Source: Okeania hirsuta (GTDB taxonomy: Bacteria > Cyanobacteriota > Cyanobacteriia > Cyanobacteriales > Microcoleaceae). Taken from it: a stretch of DNA of 64,000 bases. Below, in pieces: positions 17,026 to 26,888 of the stretch (position 1 is its first letter; each line of letters begins with the position of its first letter). The notes beneath the pieces were generated by a model. It made no database searches. It saw only the letters and a program-made list of their open reading frames with translations, and was not told the origin of the DNA. Location of the stretch: contig NZ_RCBY01000012.1 of assembly GCF_003838195.1 (NCBI RefSeq), positions 1 through 64,000 on the forward strand, in the 5' to 3' direction. The position numbers and the translations under genes are program-made.

Positions 17026-18198
17026 TTATTTCATATTCAAACTAAATACCTTATCTTCTTCCTTCTTCCTTCTTCCCTCTTCCTTCTTAAACAACCTTCC
17101 ATATTTATAATAGGCAGCACAAGCACCTTCTGAGGAAACCATACAAGTGCCAATAGGATTTTCTGGAGTACAAGCAGTACCAAATACTTTACATTGCCAA
17201 GGTTTCAAAACACCTTTGAGAATTTCCCCACATTGGCAAGCTTTAGCATCAGCAACTTTTTTGTTAGGCACACAAAATTTAATTTCGGCATCAAAACAGC
17301 CATAAGCATCAGTAATTTTTAACCCAGACTCAGGAATGTCTCCTAAACCACGCCACTCAAACTTATCCCGCACTTCAAATACTTTGCCCATTGCTTCCAG
17401 TGCGACCTTATTACCTCCTTCTTTAACCACGCGACTATATTGGTTTTCTACCTCACAACGACCTTCCAGCATTTGTTGCAGCAACATCCAAATAGATTGC
17501 AAAATATCCAGAGGTTCAAATCCTGATACTACCAAAGGTTTCTGATATTTTTCGGAAATCACCCGGTAGGGTTCAGTACCAATAACCATACTCACATGAC
17601 CAGGTCCAACAAAACCTTGTAATTCCAAATCTGGGTTACTCAGTAATGCTTCTAGAGCAGGTACAACCAAAACATGGTTGCTGAAAATACTAAAGTTTTC
17701 AATACCTTCCGTTTCTGCTTGCAAAATAGTTAAAGCTGCACTGGGAGCAGTAGTTTCAAAACCTAAACCAAAGAAAATTATCTCTTTTTCTGGGTTTTCC
17801 TTTGCTATCTTCAAACTATCCAGGGGCGAATAAACCATCCGAATATCTGCACCTTGAGCTTTTGCCTGCAACAAACTTTTTTGAGAACCCGGCACCCGCA
17901 TCGCATCGCCGAAAGTTGTAAAAATAACGTTGGGTTTTTCCGCCAGAGCGATCGCGTCATCTAATCTACCTCTTGGCATCACGCAAACTGGACATCCAGG
18001 GCCATGTATTAGTTCGACATTATTAGGTAAAACTTCCTCAATGCCATATTTGAAAATAGAGTGAGTGTGACCACCACAAACTTCCATGATTTTGAGTGGG
18101 CGATCGCTATTGTATCCTAATTTTTTGCTGAGTTCATCAATTTCTTTAACTAAACCTTGCACTTTGTGGGGGTCGCGAAATTCTTTAACGTATTTCAT
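17026..18198 (-). CDS. hypD: Hydrogenase formation protein HypD
   Basis: HypD is the [4Fe-4S] scaffold that, with HypC, builds the Fe(CN)2CO unit. I place the start at 18198 (MKYVKEFRDPHK), preceded by AGGAGAAAATAT; 26 upstream codons are open but unlike the family. Motifs: IMEVCGGHTHSIFKYG, LIHGPGCPVCVMPRG, VIFTTFGDAMRVPGS, GLGFETTAPS and the C-terminal cysteine-rich part (ADAKACQCGEILKG, KVFGTACTPENPIGTCMVSS). The last residues after YKYGRLF are a charged KEEGRRKKEED tail encoded by a GAAGAAGGAAG repeat, not part of the family. Confidence 0.96.
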   Translation of the reverse strand: MKYVKEFRDPHKVQGLVKEIDELSKKLGYNSDRPLKIMEVCGGHTHSIFKYGIEEVLPNNVELIHGPGCPVCVMPRGRLDDAIALAEKPNVIFTTFGDAMRVPGSQKSLLQAKAQGADIRMVYSPLDSLKIAKENPEKEIIFFGLGFETTAPSAALTILQAETEGIENFSIFSNHVLVVPALEALLSNPDLELQGFVGPGHVSMVIGTEPYRVISEKYQKPLVVSGFEPLDILQSIWMLLQQMLEGRCEVENQYSRVVKEGGNKVALEAMGKVFEVRDKFEWRGLGDIPESGLKITDAYGCFDAEIKFCVPNKKVADAKACQCGEILKGVLKPWQCKVFGTACTPENPIGTCMVSSEGACAAYYKYGRLFKKEEGRRKKEEDKVFSLNMK

Positions 18199-18657
18199 AT
18201 ATTTTCTCCTAATATAAATAAATAAAATTGAAATCTCGTATAAAACACCGTAGGTTGGGTTAAGCGGTAGCGCCACCCAACAAATATCTATAGCAGTGAA
18301 CAGCGAAAAGTCGTAAAAGTAGATTTTTAGGGAACAGGGAATGGGAAATACCGAAGTAATAAAATTGTCACATCTGATTCCTGATTGCTATATATACATA
18401 TAGATAATGGGGTTGCACATTATGGAATGATATCGCCAAAAATTAGTTTAGACTTTGACTCAAAAAACCATTAATTAATCATTCTAGGAATTATCAAATC
18501 CAAAATCATTTTCATCAAAAACCTAAAATAATTCGTCACTGTGCAACTCCTAAATAATAGATATCCTGCTTCTTTCTGCTTCAACCCAACCTAATAATAA
18601 ATAATAAATATATAGACCAAATATGTTGGGTTTCGCGGACTCAACCCAACCTACGTT
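18199..18657. other. Gap between hypD and hypC, no gene
   Basis: About 460 bases. Near-identical phrases GTAGGTTGGGTTAAGC (18250) and CAACCCAACCTACGTT (18644) at the two edges are inverse copies; TTGGGTTTCGCGGACTCAACCCAACC is a local hairpin. No coding signal. Confidence 0.5.
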
Positions 18658-18906
18658 TTAATTCATTACCGCAGCAACTTCCTGCAATAATTTCAAAGTT
18701 TCTACTGCCTCTTCTTCATCCAAACGGTTCATGGCAAAACCAACATGAACTAACACCCAGTCACCAACACAAGACTCAACCGGATGTTCTTCATCAACTA
18801 TGCAGGCAATATTCACCTCTCGTTTCACCCCACTAATATTAACTGTTGCCAATTTATTGACAATATCCGTTATTTCAATAATTTGACCAGGAATTCCTAA
18901 ACACAT
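18658..18906 (-). CDS. hypC: Hydrogenase maturation chaperone HypC
   Basis: HypC carries the Fe(CN)2CO unit with HypD to the hydrogenase large subunit. The start at 18906 gives MCLGIPGQIIEI, with the essential Cys-2; six codons upstream are open but would bury this cysteine. 82 residues with the OB-like fold (NISGVKREVNIACI, VGDWVLVHVGFAMNRLDEEEA). Upstream of hypD on the same strand. Confidence 0.95.
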   Translation of the reverse strand: MCLGIPGQIIEITDIVNKLATVNISGVKREVNIACIVDEEHPVESCVGDWVLVHVGFAMNRLDEEEAVETLKLLQEVAAVMN

Positions 18907-19062
18907 TTTTCTTAAATTAATCAACGTTTAATTAAAATCAAAACAAATTTTTTTATCCATTTTTGAGTTGCTAGAGAGTGCATAAATATAGTGTAGGTAA
19001 TATTTTAATTTTACCTCCCTACTCCCCTACTCCCCTGCTCCCCTACTCCCTACTCCCTGCCA

Positions 19063-19163
19063 CAGCAATAACAACTTGACCCAGAGATAAACCACCATCA
19101 TTAGGTGGAACTTGACTGTGAGTCAACACTTCCAACCCCATTTTAATTAGACGATCGCTCACT
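19063..19163 (-). repeat. Duplicated hypF 3' fragment
   Basis: About 100 bases nearly identical to 19228-19330 inside hypF (CAGCAATAACAACTTGACCC, AGAGATAAACC.CCATCATTA, ACACTTCCAA.CCCATTTTAA). It preserves codons for LTHSQVPPNDGGLSLGQVVI. It is separated from the living copy by the ATCCGTGGCAAAATCCTTGT repeat. Confidence 0.85.
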
Positions 19164-19176
19164 AATCAAAATTTTT

Positions 19177-21567
19177 TCAAATCCGCGCATCCGTGGCAAA
19201 ATCCTTGTCTTGCACTCCCATTCTAGCCGCAGCAATAACAACTTGACCCAGAGATAAACCGCCATCATTAGGTGGAACCTGACTATGAGTCAACACTTCC
19301 AAGCCCATTTTAATTAGATGATCGCTCACTCCAGAAAGCAACAACTTATTTTGAAATACCCCACCGCTCAAAGCCACTTGATTAAACTCACAACTCTGAT
19401 GTAACTCAGCCACCATCTCAGAAATAGCGATCGCTAATCCTTGATGAAACCTCGCTGCCATCAGAGCCGGAGAAGCACTTTGTTTTATGTCTATCAGTAA
19501 GGATTGCCACATTGGCTGTGGCACCAGATAAGTAAGAGGGAATTTACTATCTTTCTCTAACTTGAGCATATTAAATTGATAACCTTCTATTTCTTTAGCA
19601 TCATTTAATAAATACTCTGTTGCTAAAGCTTCTAAATCTATCGCTGCTTGGCCTTCATAACTACAAAATTCTCGACAAATACCAATCGCAGCAGCCACAG
19701 CATCAAATAACCGCCCGCAAGAAGAAGCTAGGGGAGAATTAATCCCTTTTTCCATCATTTGATTTAAGGTGGCCAGAGGTTTTGTTTGGAAAAAATTAAA
19801 TAATTCTAAATCTTCGTAATCCTTAAGAAAATCTAAACCAAAAGCAGTTACTAAATGAGCATAAGTATTGCGCCAAGGTTGATAAATAGCTTTTTCTCCT
19901 CCAATCATTGCCACAGGTTTAAAAGTTCCTAAACCTTCAAACCCGCGATAATCTGCCAATAAAAATTCTCCGCCCCAAATACTTCCATCCTCTCCATAAC
20001 CCAACCCATCCAAAGCAATTCCTAAAACTGGTTTACAATCAATATCTAAACCATTTTCTGCCATACAAGCTGCGATATGACTATGATGATGCTGCACTTC
20101 AATCAATTTTAAATCATTACCTACAGCCAAATCTTTTCCCAGTTTTGTTGATAAATATTCCGGGTGTTTATCCACAACAATTGTATTCGGTTCAGCCTCC
20201 AATAAACCCAAAAAAAGATTTAAAGTTTTTTCATAAGCTGTAGCAGCCAAATTATTTTCCAAATCCCCAATATGTTGAGACAAAATAGCTTGCCCATCAC
20301 GCAACAAACAAAAGGTATTTTTCAATTCACTCCCCATAGCCAAAATCGGAGAAATATTTGCAAATCCTGGGGGTAAATTAATCGGTGCTGGTGCATAACC
20401 ACGGGCACGACGAAGAACTTGAGGAACTTCCTTAATAACTCGCACTACAGAATCATCAACCCGATTAAAAATAGGGCGATTATGTATTAAAAAATAATCA
20501 GCAATTTCTGATAGTTTTTCCCGCATTTCTTCATTATCAATACACTGAGGTTCGTCAGAAAAATTGCCACTTGTTAATACTATGGGAACATTTAAACGAC
20601 GCAACGCTAAATGATGCAGTGGCGTATACGGAAGCATAAAACCTAGAGTATTTTGTCCTGGTGCAACACTAGGTGCTAACTGTTGTACAATAGTTTTCTG
20701 CAACAACACAATAGGAGCAGCAACACTTTCCAATAATTTCTGTTCCGCATCAGTAATATGACAATATTCAGAAATTACCTCTATATCCCGCGCCATCAAA
20801 GCCAGAGGTTTATCCGGACGGCGTTTGCGATGACGTAACTTTTGCACCGCCTCCTCATTAGTGGCATCGCAAGCAAGATGAAAACCGCCTAACCCTTTAA
20901 TAGCAACTATCATTCCTCGTTGGATGAGAGTACAGACCGCATCCACATCATCCAACATTGAAAACATATCAGCAGTTACAGGTTTACCATCCGCTCTTTC
21001 TAACCAAGCTTTCGGTCCGCAAACATGACAAGCGGTAGGTTGAGCGTGGAAGCGACGGTTAAGTGGTTCGGAATAGTTTTCCTGACATTCCGGGCAAAGG
21101 TGAAAATTTGCCATAGTAGTATTTTTGCGGTCGTAAGGTAATTTTTTGATAATACTCAGACGAGGTCCGCAGTGGGTACAGTTAGTGAATGGGTAGCGAT
21201 ACCAGCGACTCATGGGGTCGAATATTTCGCTTTTGCACATGGAGCAGGTGGCAGCATCGGGAGCTATTTGGGTACGAACTGTATTAGTGGTGCTGGGGGC
21301 AATGATAAAATCCGCGAAATTTTGGTTAGGTAGTTGGTGTCTAGTGATAGTTTCGATGTTTGCCAGGAGAGGGCGTTCAGAATGTATTTTTTTGATAAAT
21401 TCGTCAATGGTTGAGCGATCGCCTACAACTTTGATTAATACACCTTGTCCATCATTACTAACTTCACCGCGCAACCCCAATGTTTTAGCAATGCGGTAGA
21501 CAGTAGGGCGAAAACCGACACCTTGCACGGTGCCATAAACTCGAATTTCTTCTGTTATTTCAGACAT
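19177..21567 (-). CDS. hypF: Carbamoyltransferase HypF
   Basis: HypF activates carbamoyl phosphate with ATP and passes the carbamoyl group to HypE. The 796-residue product has, in order, an acylphosphatase domain (VQGVGFRPTVYRIA; residues about 8-95), two zinc fingers (CSMC, CTHC, CPEC, CHVC; about 110-185), a YrdC domain (VAIKGLGGFHLACDA, KRRPDKPLALMARD, LTSGNFSDEPQCID) and a Kae1-like domain (VQHHHSHIAACMAENGL, ALDGLGYGEDGSIWGGEFL, ALSGGVFQN). The normal end PPNDGGLSLGQVVIAAA is followed by a short foreign tail (GVQDKDFATDARI) encoded by a dispersed repeat. Upstream of hypC. Confidence 0.96.
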   Translation of the reverse strand: MSEITEEIRVYGTVQGVGFRPTVYRIAKTLGLRGEVSNDGQGVLIKVVGDRSTIDEFIKKIHSERPLLANIETITRHQLPNQNFADFIIAPSTTNTVRTQIAPDAATCSMCKSEIFDPMSRWYRYPFTNCTHCGPRLSIIKKLPYDRKNTTMANFHLCPECQENYSEPLNRRFHAQPTACHVCGPKAWLERADGKPVTADMFSMLDDVDAVCTLIQRGMIVAIKGLGGFHLACDATNEEAVQKLRHRKRRPDKPLALMARDIEVISEYCHITDAEQKLLESVAAPIVLLQKTIVQQLAPSVAPGQNTLGFMLPYTPLHHLALRRLNVPIVLTSGNFSDEPQCIDNEEMREKLSEIADYFLIHNRPIFNRVDDSVVRVIKEVPQVLRRARGYAPAPINLPPGFANISPILAMGSELKNTFCLLRDGQAILSQHIGDLENNLAATAYEKTLNLFLGLLEAEPNTIVVDKHPEYLSTKLGKDLAVGNDLKLIEVQHHHSHIAACMAENGLDIDCKPVLGIALDGLGYGEDGSIWGGEFLLADYRGFEGLGTFKPVAMIGGEKAIYQPWRNTYAHLVTAFGLDFLKDYEDLELFNFFQTKPLATLNQMMEKGINSPLASSCGRLFDAVAAAIGICREFCSYEGQAAIDLEALATEYLLNDAKEIEGYQFNMLKLEKDSKFPLTYLVPQPMWQSLLIDIKQSASPALMAARFHQGLAIAISEMVAELHQSCEFNQVALSGGVFQNKLLLSGVSDHLIKMGLEVLTHSQVPPNDGGLSLGQVVIAAARMGVQDKDFATDARI

Positions 21568-21596
21568 TATGGATAATAATTATGATAATTTTTAAT

Positions 21597-21971
21597 GTAA
21601 GCATTTCCTACGGAATGCTGCGCAAACAGCCGTCAGCGATCAGCACTTCCCTGCGGGATGCTACGCAAACAGCTATTGCTTTTATTTTTAGATAAAAGCT
21701 TTAATAATTGAGTCAAAATTTATACTTAATTTATACTTACTACAAAAATTGGCTTTAAAGTCTATATTCATTTACAGCAGTTTTGGAGTTGATGAGGTAC
21801 AAAATTTTAGGACTTTAGGGAGTAGGAACCCACCCCTAACCCCTCCCAGGAGGGGAATTTGGGAGTAGGGAAAAAAAAGATTAATTTTCAAACTGTACCT
21901 CACTATCCTAAAAAGTGCTGTAAACCTTATCATGAGAGCTGACAGCTGACAGCTAATTGCTGAATGCTTAT
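21597..21971. mobile_element. GTAAGCATT-ended repeat element, copy 2
   Basis: Begins GTAAGCATTTCC and ends GCTGAATGCTTA. Contains two copies of the 25-bp palindromic repeat near its left end (21605 and 21640), a CCCACCCCTAACCCCTCCC tract near 21830 and AGCTGACAGCTGACAGCTA near 21940. No gene in 21568-22012. Confidence 0.5.
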
Positions 21972-22012
21972 AATAACTGATAAAGTTTGTATGGTGTGAT
22001 GAAGTCTAGAAA

Positions 22013-23342
22013 ATGATAATATTATTGTCAAGCATCAATCAGATATTCAACAGATTTTTCCAGCGTTGGAAATTTCATTTCTATGCAATTTTACCCCATC
22101 CCACTGAAGCTAAAATTTTGATGCTATCCGATGATGAAAATACTTGGTTTTTACCCAATATTTGTATAAATGAAGATATACACCCTAGTGATTTTGCAAC
22201 TATTCAAAAAGTAATTGAAAAAGAACTTGGAATTTCGGCAAACATTTTATATTACGCTCATAATTATGACGATAAATCTAAATGTGAAATTCACACAATA
22301 TATGTACTGGAACATAATTATTTGAAAAAAGAGCTTATAGAAAAATTCAAAGATGCTTCTTGGGTTGACCTTGAAACTTTGAAAAATATATCTCTAAAAT
22401 TACCAGAACATAAATCAGTTATCCAAGAATATTTAACAGAAATTGAAAGTAGTGAAGTTCTAGAACTACGTCCACCTTGGGCTAGAAAAGGTTGGTTATA
22501 CTCTGCCCAAAAATGGATTGAGGAGCAATTATTAGAATTAAATTATCAACAACTTTATTCCGTATAATTTATCAAAAGTTGGGGTATATCTTATGTATTG
22601 CGGGTTAATACCACAGCCGGAAATATTTATTTCAAGCAAGCTTCTACACTACCTCTTTTTTGTAACGAACCATTAGTCACAACAGAATTAGAAAATTTAT
22701 TTCCCCAACATATTCCTACTGTCCTTAATATAAATTCTGAGCGTCACTGGATGTTATTAGCTGATTTTGGGGAACCTATTGGTCGAAATTCATCCATCAA
22801 ACTACAAAAAGACATTTACCGTTTACTCGCTCAAATACAAATCAAATCAATTCAGCATATTGATAATTTATTGAATATCGGATGTTTAGACCGACGTTTG
22901 GAAAAATTATCAACTAAAATAGATGTTTTATTTAACGATAAAAATGTTCTATCTCAATTAAAATAAACGTAAGGATTCAGAAACTACAAACACTTGCTCC
23001 ACATCTGAAAAAATTATGTTCTCAACTGGCAGAATATAAAATACCCCCAACATTAGTTTATGAAGACTTGCATTTAGGAAATGTTGCTTTGCATAACAAT
23101 AAATATCTCATTTTTGATTGGACGGATAGCTGTATTTCTCATCCTTTATTTGATATGTTCCCATTGTTTTTTCCCCAGAAGAAAAAACCTTTTTTATCAT
23201 CCTTAAGCAGTTTGCGAGATGAATACTTAAGCCAATGGGAAATTTATGAATCAAAGCCACATTTACTAGAAGCTTGGAAATTAGCCAAACCCTTATGTGC
23301 TTTACATCATGCAGTTACATATCAGCATATTACTGCCTGTTA
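22013..23342 (+). pseudogene. Nudix-like + aminoglycoside-phosphotransferase-like protein, broken
   Basis: The first 184 codons read like a Nudix-fold domain without a clear Nudix box (FYAILPHPTEAKILMLSDDE, TIQKVIEKELGI, EIHTIYVLEHN). An in-frame TAA at 22565-22567 interrupts; the same frame goes on SWGISYVLRVNTTAGNIYFK, the phosphotransferase N-lobe, then HWMLLADFGEPIGR. A frameshift near 22960 follows, after which VYEDLHLGNVALHNNKYLIF and DWTDSCISHPLFDM give the APH catalytic (H/E-D-L-H..N) and metal-binding D motifs. Substrate unknown. The end overlaps the possible start of the next gene. Confidence 0.75.
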
Positions 23343-26300
23343 GAGGATGTAGAAAAATTAGAAGATTTGGAAGATTTAGGTTTAGAAAAGTTAAAGGAGT
23401 TAGAAAAGTTAGAACACCCAGAACAGTTAAAACAGTTATTAGCAGCGATCGCTAAAGAAAAGGAAATTAATAATCCAGCTACAGCAGAATCATGGGGAGA
23501 AAAGCGGATATTATCGGCTAAGTTTATTGAGTTGTTATGTACGGATGTGGAAGCTTTTAAATATTTTACTAATCATGGTTTAAAGGTTTGTGGAGCTAAG
23601 ATTTCGGGGGAGTTAAATCTTGAGTTTGTTAAGTTTGAAAGTTTATTGTATTTCACAGAATGTGTTTTTACAGAAAAAATTATTCTGAAGGGAGCAAAGG
23701 TAGAAGAAGTCAAGTTTGATGGTAGTCATGTTGTTGGAATTGATGCTGAGTTGATTGAAGTTAGGGGCAATTTATATCTGCACAATGACTTTCAGAGTAA
23801 GGGTGAGGTAAATCTATCTGGAGCTACTATTGGTGGTCAAGTTGATTGTATTAAAAGTCATTTTTCTAATCCAGAAGAAGATGCACTCATTGCTGAAAAA
23901 ATGGAAGTCAAAAGTTCTGTCTTTCTCAGAGAAGGTTTCAAAGCTGAGGGTAGAGTCAGTCTATCTGGAGCTACTATTGGTTTACTCGACTGTAGTGATG
24001 GTCATTTCTCTAATCCAGAAGGAGATGCACTCTTTACTCAGGGTATAGAAGTCAAAGATTCTGTCTTTCTCAGAGAAGGTTTTGAAGCTGAGGGTAGAGT
24101 CATTCTATCTGGAGCTACTATTGGTTTACTCGACTGTAGTGATGGTCATTTCTCTAATCCAGAAGGAGATGCACTCTTGGCTGAAAGTATAGAAGTTAAA
24201 ACTGATGTCTTTCTGAGAGAAAGTTTCAAAGCTGAGGGTAGAGTCAGTCTATCTGAAGCTACTATTGGTGGTCAACTCGACTGTAGTGATGGTCATTTCT
24301 CTAATCCAGGAAAAGATGCGCTCAATATTCAGAATATAGAAGTCAAAGGTTCTGTCTTTCTTGGTAATGATTTCAAGGCTGAGGGTAGAGTCATTCTATT
24401 AGAAGCTAATATTGGTGGTCAACTCAACTGTAGTGATGGTCATTTCTCTAATCCAGGAAAAGATGCAGTTATTGCTGAAAGTATAGAAGTCAAAGCTTCT
24501 GTCTTTCTGAGCAATTGTTTTAAGGCTGAGGGTCTAGTCAATCTATCTGGAGCTATTATTGGTGATAAACTCGTTTGTATTATGGGTCATTTCTCTAATC
24601 CAAAAGGATATGCGCTCTTTGCTGAGAATATAGAAGTCAAAGGTTCTGTCTTTCTAAGAGAAAGTTTCAAGGCAGAGGGTCTAGTCAATCTATCTGGAGC
24701 TACTATTGGCGGTCAACTCTCTTGTAATGGAGGTCATTTCTCTAATCAACAAGGATATGCGCTCGTGGCTCAGAATATAGAAGTCAAATCTAATGTCTTT
24801 CTGAGTGATGATTTCAAAGCTGAGGGTAGTGTAAATCTATTTGGAGCTACTATTGGTGGTCAACTATATTGCAGTCAAGGTCATTTTTCTAATAAAGAAG
24901 AAACTGCCCTCAATGCTGAGAGTATAGAAGTCAAAGCTTCTGTCTTTCTGAGCAATTGTTTTAAGGCTGAGGGTCTAGTCAATCTATCTGGAGCTATTAT
25001 TGGTGATAAACTCGTTTGTATTATGGGTCATTTCTCTAATCCAAAAGGATATGCGCTCTTTGCTGAGAATATAGAAGTCAAAGGTTCTGTCTTTCTAAGA
25101 GAAAGTTTCAAGGCAGAGGGTCTAGTCAATCTATCTGGAGCTACTATTGGCGGTCAACTCTCTTGTAATGGAGGTCATTTCTCTAATCAACAAGGATATG
25201 CGCTCGTGGCTCAGAATATAGAAGTTAAATCTAATGTCTTTCTGAGTGATGATTTCAAAGCTGAGGGAGAAGTCATTCTATCTGGAGCTATTATTGGTGG
25301 TGTACTCTCTTGTATTAAAGGTCATTTCTCTAATAAAGAAGGATATGCGCTCAATGCTCAAAATATAGAAGTCAAAGGTTCTGTCTTTCTGAGAGAAAGT
25401 TTCAAGGCAGAGGGTAGGGTAAGTCTATCTGGAGCTACTATTGGTGGTGAACTAGATTGTCGTCAAGGTCATTTCTCTAATAAAGGAAAATATGCACTTA
25501 TTGCCAATAATATAGAAGTCAAAGAATCTGTTTTTCTAAGTAATGATTTCAAGGCTGAGGGAGAAGTCAGCCTATCTGGAGCTAATATTGGCGGCAAACT
25601 CTTTTGTCGCAAAGGTCATTTCTCTAATCCAGAAAAATACGCGCTCGATGCTCAGAATATAGAAGTTAAAACTAACATCAGTCTAACCAATGGCTTCAAA
25701 GCTGAAGGCAAAGTAGATTTAACAGCAGCAAATATTAAAGGAAATCTTGACTGCACTCAAGGCAACTTTTCCAACGAAAAAGGAAATGTTTTATCTGCCG
25801 AAGGAATCAATGTTGACGGAGATATTTTATTAGATAAAGGAACTTTTGAAGGGAACATTTATTTAGTTAGTGCCAGAGTAGACGACACATTAAGTATGGT
25901 AAAAATTAAACAAGAAAAAGTAACTTTCCCCCTATATTTACGCCTCCTATATCCTTTCATTAAAAATATAAAAAACAATCCAATTGCATCACTACTTCAA
26001 AAAGAAAATCAAAGAATAGAAACTCACTACATGAAAATCGACCTACAATTTGCCAGAATAGGTCGCCTCCGAGACGACGAAGAAAGCTGGCCTCAAAAAA
26101 ACAATATAAACCTTGATGGTTTCATATATCAGAAACTTGGAACAGACGATAATATAAAAGTTCTAAAAGATGCCAAAACCCGCCTCAAATGGCTGAGACT
26201 TCAACCAGAATTTTTTCCTCAAACTTATGAACAATTAGCCGAAGTATTAAAAAAAGAAGGCGATCCAGATGCCGCGACAGAAATATTAATTCATAAAGAA

Positions 26301-26789
26301 AGAGACATTCGACCAAAACTCAACAGATTAAGTAAATTTTGGAATTACTTTCTAGATATCACAATTGCATACGGCTATAAACCTACAAAAGCCTTAGTTT
26401 GGAGTTCTATTTTTATATCCATTGGGTGGACTTCATTTGCTTTAGGTCATTACAATTGTTCCAACTCAATATCAAATAATAAATGCCTATTTTCACCAGC
26501 TTCAGAAATTAGCCCATATACCGAAGAACCTAACAATAAAACCATTGATATAGACTATCCAGAATTTAACTTCTGGTTATATTCATTAGACACATTCATC
26601 CCCATAGTTGACCTACATCAACAAACATATTGGCTGCCAAATTCTCAAAAAGGTAAAGAAATTCCATTAATATTATTCAAAGTAAAAGCAGGTCGCTTAT
26701 TAAGATGGTACCTATGGGTTCACATAATCTTTGGTTGGATATTAACATCCCTCTGGGTAGCAGGTTTCAGTGGTTTAGTTCGTGGGTAG
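23274..26789 (+). CDS. Large repeat protein with C-terminal membrane segments
   Basis: Up to 1171 residues; the start is uncertain because the first in-frame TTG (23274) lies in the preceding pseudogene and a later one (23368) is equally possible. After an acidic helical start (LEDVEKLEDLEDLGLEKLKE) come about 14 units of 49 residues built on FKAEGRVSLSGATIGGQLDC, GHFSNPEGDAL and IEVKGSVFL, suggesting a long beta-helix-like stack. The last 330 residues hold YPFIKNIKN, a helical region (LKWLRLQPEFFPQTYEQLAEVL, KEGDPDAATEILIHKERDIR) and two or three hydrophobic segments (WSSIFISIGWTSFALG, WYLWVHIIFGWILTSLW). Similar proteins exist in cyanobacteria and actinobacteria without known function. Units 6-7 and 9-10 are nearly identical in DNA. 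Confidence 0.85.
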   Translation: MEISQTLMCFTSCSYISAYYCLLEDVEKLEDLEDLGLEKLKELEKLEHPEQLKQLLAAIAKEKEINNPATAESWGEKRILSAKFIELLCTDVEAFKYFTNHGLKVCGAKISGELNLEFVKFESLLYFTECVFTEKIILKGAKVEEVKFDGSHVVGIDAELIEVRGNLYLHNDFQSKGEVNLSGATIGGQVDCIKSHFSNPEEDALIAEKMEVKSSVFLREGFKAEGRVSLSGATIGLLDCSDGHFSNPEGDALFTQGIEVKDSVFLREGFEAEGRVILSGATIGLLDCSDGHFSNPEGDALLAESIEVKTDVFLRESFKAEGRVSLSEATIGGQLDCSDGHFSNPGKDALNIQNIEVKGSVFLGNDFKAEGRVILLEANIGGQLNCSDGHFSNPGKDAVIAESIEVKASVFLSNCFKAEGLVNLSGAIIGDKLVCIMGHFSNPKGYALFAENIEVKGSVFLRESFKAEGLVNLSGATIGGQLSCNGGHFSNQQGYALVAQNIEVKSNVFLSDDFKAEGSVNLFGATIGGQLYCSQGHFSNKEETALNAESIEVKASVFLSNCFKAEGLVNLSGAIIGDKLVCIMGHFSNPKGYALFAENIEVKGSVFLRESFKAEGLVNLSGATIGGQLSCNGGHFSNQQGYALVAQNIEVKSNVFLSDDFKAEGEVILSGAIIGGVLSCIKGHFSNKEGYALNAQNIEVKGSVFLRESFKAEGRVSLSGATIGGELDCRQGHFSNKGKYALIANNIEVKESVFLSNDFKAEGEVSLSGANIGGKLFCRKGHFSNPEKYALDAQNIEVKTNISLTNGFKAEGKVDLTAANIKGNLDCTQGNFSNEKGNVLSAEGINVDGDILLDKGTFEGNIYLVSARVDDTLSMVKIKQEKVTFPLYLRLLYPFIKNIKNNPIASLLQKENQRIETHYMKIDLQFARIGRLRDDEESWPQKNNINLDGFIYQKLGTDDNIKVLKDAKTRLKWLRLQPEFFPQTYEQLAEVLKKEGDPDAATEILIHKERDIRPKLNRLSKFWNYFLDITIAYGYKPTKALVWSSIFISIGWTSFALGHYNCSNSISNNKCLFSPASEISPYTEEPNNKTIDIDYPEFNFWLYSLDTFIPIVDLHQQTYWLPNSQKGKEIPLILFKVKAGRLLRWYLWVHIIFGWILTSLWVAGFSGLVRG
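24480..25260 (+). repeat. Recent 441-bp tandem duplication in the repeat gene
   Basis: Sequence from about 24480 to 24830 recurs at 24921-25270 with almost no changes, an offset of 441 bases, exactly three 147-bp units. Other units differ far more. Confidence 0.85.
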
Positions 26790-26790
26790 G

Positions 26791-26830
26791 TCAGTTATCA
26801 GTTATCAGTTATCAGTTATCAGTTATCAGA
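26791..26830 (+). repeat. AGTTATC heptamer tandem
   Basis: Five to six copies of CAGTTAT directly after the stop codon of the repeat protein; a classic cyanobacterial short tandem repeat. Confidence 0.8.
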
Positions 26831-26888
26831 AATAATATCAGGTTGCACTAATTAACCACAATATAAAAAGACGGTATAGATAATCTAC

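Noticed and set aside
26791-26830. Tandem AGTTATC repeats as a possible CRISPR array
   Set aside because: Units are 7 bp with no spacers; this and the other tandems (GATAGCT, GGAGTAG, CTGTCTC) are short tandem repeats. No cas gene in the window.
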